33,970 nt of DNA from Clostridia bacterium (GTDB taxonomy: Bacteria; Bacillota; Clostridia; Lachnospirales; Anaerotignaceae). Positions 31,829-33,970 of the stretch are shown here, in pieces. The stretch spans positions 1 to 33,970 of the forward strand of contig CAJTDC010000027.1 in NCBI GenBank assembly GCA_910575055.1, written 5' to 3'. The notes beneath the pieces are model-generated. The model did no database searches and was not told where the DNA came from. It saw only the letters and a list, made by a program, of their open reading frames with translations. Made by a program: the position numbers and the translations under genes. How positions within the stretch are numbered: the stretch's first letter is position 1; each line of letters begins with the position of its first letter.

Positions 31829-33271
31829 TTGCGGAGAGGGGGGATATTTACGGCAACCACCAGACTCATTACCCACCATATCAGCAAGGGGGAAACCATC
31901 GCCAGCTCGCTGAAGGATCGTCTGGACTATGGGAAAGACCCGGATAAAACCCAGGACGGCCAGCTCATTTCTTCCTATGAGTGCGACCACCAGACCGCCG
32001 ATGCCGAGTTCCTGCTCTCCCGGGCAAAGTATAAAGCAGTCACAGGCCGGGAACAAAAGCGGGAGGCGGATGTGCTCTGCTATCAGATCCGCCAGTCCTT
32101 TGCGCCCGGGGAAATTACCCCGGAGGAGGCAAACCGGGTAGGCTACGAAACGGCCATGTGCTGGACGAAGGGGAAACACGCTTTTTTCGTTGCTACTCAT
32201 ACGGATAAAAAACATATCCACAATCACATTTATTACAATCCTGTTTCACTGGACTACACCCGGAAATTCCGGGACTTCTGGAGATCGGCTGGGGCTCTCC
32301 GGCGGCTTTCCGACCGGATATGTCTGGAAAATGATTTATCGGTTATCCAGCATCCGAAACTTCACAGCAAGGGCCGTTTCCTGCACTATGGCCAGTGGAT
32401 TGGGGAGCGGCCCCCGTCTGCCCAGCAGAGGGTACGGCTTGCCATCGTTGCGGCTCTGAAACAAAAGCCCGCCGACTTTGCGGAGTTCCTGCGGCTGATG
32501 GAGAAGTCCGGCTTTGCGGTAAAGCATGGCTGGGGCGGTGTGATTTTGTTCCTTGCCCCCGGGCAGGATAAGCCCACCCGTCTGCGGGCATCCACCCTTG
32601 GGGACGGCTTTGATCCCGAGGACATCCGGGCGGTGATTGCCGGGGAGCGGCCTATCCCGGAACTTGCGGACGAGGCCCCGGCTCCTGTCCGGCGGGTTAA
32701 TCTCATTATTGATATTCAACAGCGCATGGCCGAGGGCAAGGGTCCGGCTTATGAACGGTGGGCCAAGGTTTACAATCTAAAACAGATGGCCGCCGCCCTC
32801 CAGTATCTGCGGGAGCATGGCCTTACGGACTATGAGTCTATGGCGGCCAGCACCGAGGCGGCGGTGGAGCACTTTCACGCTCTGGCCGGGGAACTGCGGG
32901 AAACGGAGGCGGCCCTCGAAAAGACATCCGGGCTTATGGCGGCCACGGTGGACTATGCCAAGACCCGGCCTGTGTTTGATGGCTATAAGGCGGCCCGGTA
33001 CAGTAAAAAATATCTTGCCCAGCACGAGGCGGAGCTTGCCAGCTACCGGGCGGCGAAAGCGGCATTGAACAAACTCTTAAATGGGGAGAAACTTCCCAAA
33101 ATAGCGGATATGAAAAAGACCCGCCAGGAGCTGGCGGAAAAGAAAAAGGCTCTTTATGCAAAGTACCGCAAGGCCCAGGCGGATATGCGGCAGGCCGTGG
33201 CGGTCAAGGCGAACATTGACCATCTGCTCGGCCACACGGACGGGCGGGAAAATAAGGCCCCGGAGCGATAG
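31829..33271 (+). CDS. MOBP-type relaxase (VirD2-like), start uncertain
   Basis: About 480 residues. Conserved features: ATTRLITHHISKGETIASSLKDRLDYGKDPDKTQDGQLISSYECD with the candidate catalytic Tyr in DYGKDP, CYQIRQSFAPGEITPEEANRVGYETA, the metal-binding HTDKKHIHNH, and KFRDFWRSAGALRRLSDRICLENDLSVI; a helical C-terminus follows. It nicks oriT and leads the strand into the recipient. Family members start at (M)ATTRLI, but here that place has ACG (31850), 6 bases after AGAGGGGGG. An in-frame TTG at 31829 (8 bases after GGAG) is the nearest usual start; GTG 31763 is farther up and lies before the palindrome. Confidence 0.9.
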   Translation: MRRGGIFTATTRLITHHISKGETIASSLKDRLDYGKDPDKTQDGQLISSYECDHQTADAEFLLSRAKYKAVTGREQKREADVLCYQIRQSFAPGEITPEEANRVGYETAMCWTKGKHAFFVATHTDKKHIHNHIYYNPVSLDYTRKFRDFWRSAGALRRLSDRICLENDLSVIQHPKLHSKGRFLHYGQWIGERPPSAQQRVRLAIVAALKQKPADFAEFLRLMEKSGFAVKHGWGGVILFLAPGQDKPTRLRASTLGDGFDPEDIRAVIAGERPIPELADEAPAPVRRVNLIIDIQQRMAEGKGPAYERWAKVYNLKQMAAALQYLREHGLTDYESMAASTEAAVEHFHALAGELRETEAALEKTSGLMAATVDYAKTRPVFDGYKAARYSKKYLAQHEAELASYRAAKAALNKLLNGEKLPKIADMKKTRQELAEKKKALYAKYRKAQADMRQAVAVKANIDHLLGHTDGRENKAPER

Positions 33272-33305
33272 CCCGGGCCGCAGACAATAAGCGTAAGCGC
33301 CGGGA

Positions 33306-33328
33306 CTTTGGGACACTTTGTCCCGAAG
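33306..33328. repeat. ICE palindromic repeat, copy 12
   Basis: CTTT, core GGGACA-CTT-TGTCCC (33310-33324), GAAG: flanks forward, centre reversed. Last copy, 35 bases after the relaxase stop. Confidence 0.93.
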
Positions 33329-33338
33329 TCCTGCGGGT

Positions 33339-33354
33339 TTGGGGAGCTCCCCAA
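33339..33354. repeat. 16-bp perfect palindrome
   Basis: TTGGGGAGCTCCCCAA equals its reverse complement. Unlike the 12-copy repeat; seen once in the window. Confidence 0.7.
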
Positions 33355-33390
33355 CAAGCATTTTCGCAGGGCCAGCGGCACAAGAAAATA

Positions 33391-33410
33391 GCAGGTGTGG
33401 CCACACCTGC
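33391..33410. repeat. 20-bp perfect palindrome, candidate oriT arm or operator
   Basis: GCAGGTGTGG followed by its exact reverse complement CCACACCTGC, with no spacer. A further GCAGG/CCTGC-like word follows. A palindrome without spacer cannot form a good RNA hairpin, so a dimeric protein site or a cruciform is more likely than a terminator. Confidence 0.75.
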
Positions 33411-33447
33411 CCTGCTTGCCGTTTCGTGCGATTCCGCTACATGGCGC

Positions 33448-33487
33448 AAAAAAAACGGAGGTCACGCTTTCTTACGCATCCTCCGTT
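33448..33487 (-). terminator. Terminator of the XRE gene (minus strand)
   Basis: On the minus strand AACGGAGG (33487-33480), loop, CCTCCGTT (33461-33454), then a T8 tract (the last two T overlap the stem; plus-strand A run 33448-33455). The stem begins inside the last codons of the gene. Confidence 0.8.
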
Positions 33488-33831
33488 TCTTTGGCATCTT
33501 TGATTGCTCGAATGATAGTTTCTACCAGCCGGAGCTCTTTTTCATCCAAGGATTTTAATAGAATATCAATCCTCTTTTTGCAGGCATCATCTGCGCTTGT
33601 GCTGGGATAAAAGAATTGATCCACTGATAGACCAAACATTGTTACCAACTGATAAAATACATTTAAGCTGGGATGTTGGCCGTCATTTTCATGGTACATA
33701 ACAGTACGGGGATCACGATCAATAATAGAGGCCAGTTGTTCCTGTGTCATGCCCTCACGCTCTCGGGCTTTCTTTATCGCAAGTCCTATATCGTGAAAGT
33801 CAAACTTGCGCTCGTCCCGTTCATATTTCAT
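33472..33831 (-). CDS. XRE-family helix-turn-helix regulator
   Basis: 119 residues. The helix-turn-helix is DIGLAIKKAREREGMTQEQLASIIDRDPRTVMYHENDGQHPSLNVFYQLVTMFGLSVDQFFYP; the C-terminal about 40 residues are helical (RIDILLKSLDEKELRLVETIIRAIKD). Such repressors sit near the integration module of Tn1549-type ICEs and keep transfer or excision low. AGGTGGTG precedes the ATG. Its coding DNA is less GC-rich than the transfer genes. Divergent from a gene starting at 33954. Confidence 0.92.
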   Translation of the reverse strand: MKYERDERKFDFHDIGLAIKKAREREGMTQEQLASIIDRDPRTVMYHENDGQHPSLNVFYQLVTMFGLSVDQFFYPSTSADDACKKRIDILLKSLDEKELRLVETIIRAIKDAKETEDA

Positions 33832-33840
33832 ACTATCACC

Positions 33841-33859
33841 ACCTAATGTAATTTTAGGT
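33841..33859. promoter_or_regulatory. Inverted repeat in the divergent promoter region
   Basis: ACCTAA-N7-TTAGGT, just upstream of the XRE gene and overlapping its ribosome site region; followed by related TATGTTACGTTAA words. A likely operator for XRE autoregulation. Confidence 0.5.
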
Positions 33860-33953
33860 TATGTTACGTTAAAATGATATAGACAACAGTTCCTTGTTAG
33901 AAGTACAATAAAATTAAATAAAACATATTTTCTCCCAGAAAGGAGCTGTTTCT

Positions 33954-33970
33954 ATGCATAAATATAAAAA
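33954..33970 (+). CDS. Start of a further ICE gene (cut by window edge)
   Basis: ATG followed by HKYKK, with AAAGGAG 9 bases upstream. Only six codons are visible, so no family can be given. In related elements small helix-turn-helix, excisionase or sigma-like genes and the integrase follow here. Confidence 0.55.

Larger units (their letters stand above)
33272..33447. other. Palindrome-rich gap after the relaxase gene (candidate oriT region)
   Basis: No gene fits. Three palindromes lie close together: repeat copy 12, the 16-bp TTGGGGAGCTCCCCAA (33339-33354) and a 20-bp perfect palindrome (33391-33410). Next to relaxase genes such clusters often form oriT. Nick site not identified. Confidence 0.5.
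13466..33970 (+). mobile_element. Tn1549/CTn-type integrative and conjugative element (right end outside window)
   Basis: The gene set ParB, ArdA, PcfB, TraG/VirD4, Maff2, TrbL-like, SpoVG-like, methyltransferases, PrgI, VirB4, NlpC/P60 (CD1108-like), DUF4315, DUF4366 (CD1107-like), Cys-rich VLP, MobC, relaxase, XRE is the standard core of this ICE family. It is all on the plus strand except the XRE gene, with short gaps and overlaps. GC-rich composition contrasts sharply with the left flank. ParA, replication initiator and integrase are not in view; the integrase is normally near the right end. The exact left border is uncertain. Confidence 0.88.

Noticed and set aside
14042-33328. CRISPR array or classical parS sites as an explanation for the 12 repeats.
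   Set aside because: Copies are kilobases apart, and the sequence is unlike the usual parS core; the ParB link is kept only as a hypothesis.
1-33970. tRNA, rRNA or T-box elements.
   Set aside because: I found no cloverleaf, rRNA segment or T-box consensus on reading both strands; weak signals could be missed.

Overview
The window joins two very different DNAs. Bases 1 to about 13,465 are strongly AT-rich, with AT-ending codons, AGGAGG-type ribosome binding sites and genes typical of anaerobic low-GC Bacillota. I read this as a chromosome segment of a gut-type clostridium; the family is not certain. From about 13,555 to 33,300 the DNA is clearly GC-rich and codes for the conjugation core of an integrative and conjugative element (ICE) of the Tn1549 / C. 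difficile CTn4-CTn5 type. No integrase or right end is visible, so the element continues past the window.

Left part, in order: the C-terminal part of a large serine recombinase cut by the window edge (1-1425); a Crp/Fnr-family regulator divergent from a two-cluster ferredoxin-like protein; an operon of an AraC-type regulator, an EamA/DMT exporter and a DUF2000 protein; a P2-type calcium-like ATPase; a convergent lytic transglycosylase; a ClC-type anion transporter; a polar amino acid ABC transporter (lipoprotein, permease, ATPase); and an IS200/IS605 copy whose tnpA is cut off at the junction with the GC-rich DNA.

ICE part, in order: ParB-like protein, DUF4406-like protein, ArdA antirestriction protein, PcfB (DUF3801), TraG/VirD4 coupling ATPase, Maff2 small membrane protein (split), TrbL/VirB6-like membrane protein, SpoVG-domain protein, two DNA methyltransferases, PrgI, VirB4 (frameshifted), an NlpC/P60 transfer hydrolase, DUF4315, DUF4366, two small Cys-rich proteins, an unknown protein, MobC, a MOBP-type relaxase and an XRE repressor. 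Together these are a type IV secretion conjugation machine (PrgI, VirB4, VirB6-like, hydrolase), a coupling complex (PcfB, TraG), a relaxosome (MobC, relaxase) and establishment factors (ArdA, methyltransferases).

A blaI/blaR1-like regulatory pair of intermediate base composition (about 18,950-21,586) sits inside maff2. The two halves of that gene can be rejoined in frame, so the pair is a later insertion.

Main unexplained signals: (1) a 23-bp palindromic element, core GGGACA-N3-TGTCCC, in 12 copies at nearly every gene border of the ICE and nowhere else in the window; (2) a shared C-terminal tail of 31-32 residues on four otherwise unrelated ICE proteins; (3) ICE genes that appear to lack ATG/GTG/TTG starts; (4) a BlaR1-like protein whose sensor is a set of 27-28-residue tandem repeats instead of a penicillin-binding domain; (5) gene-free palindrome clusters beside the mobilization genes that could hold oriT.
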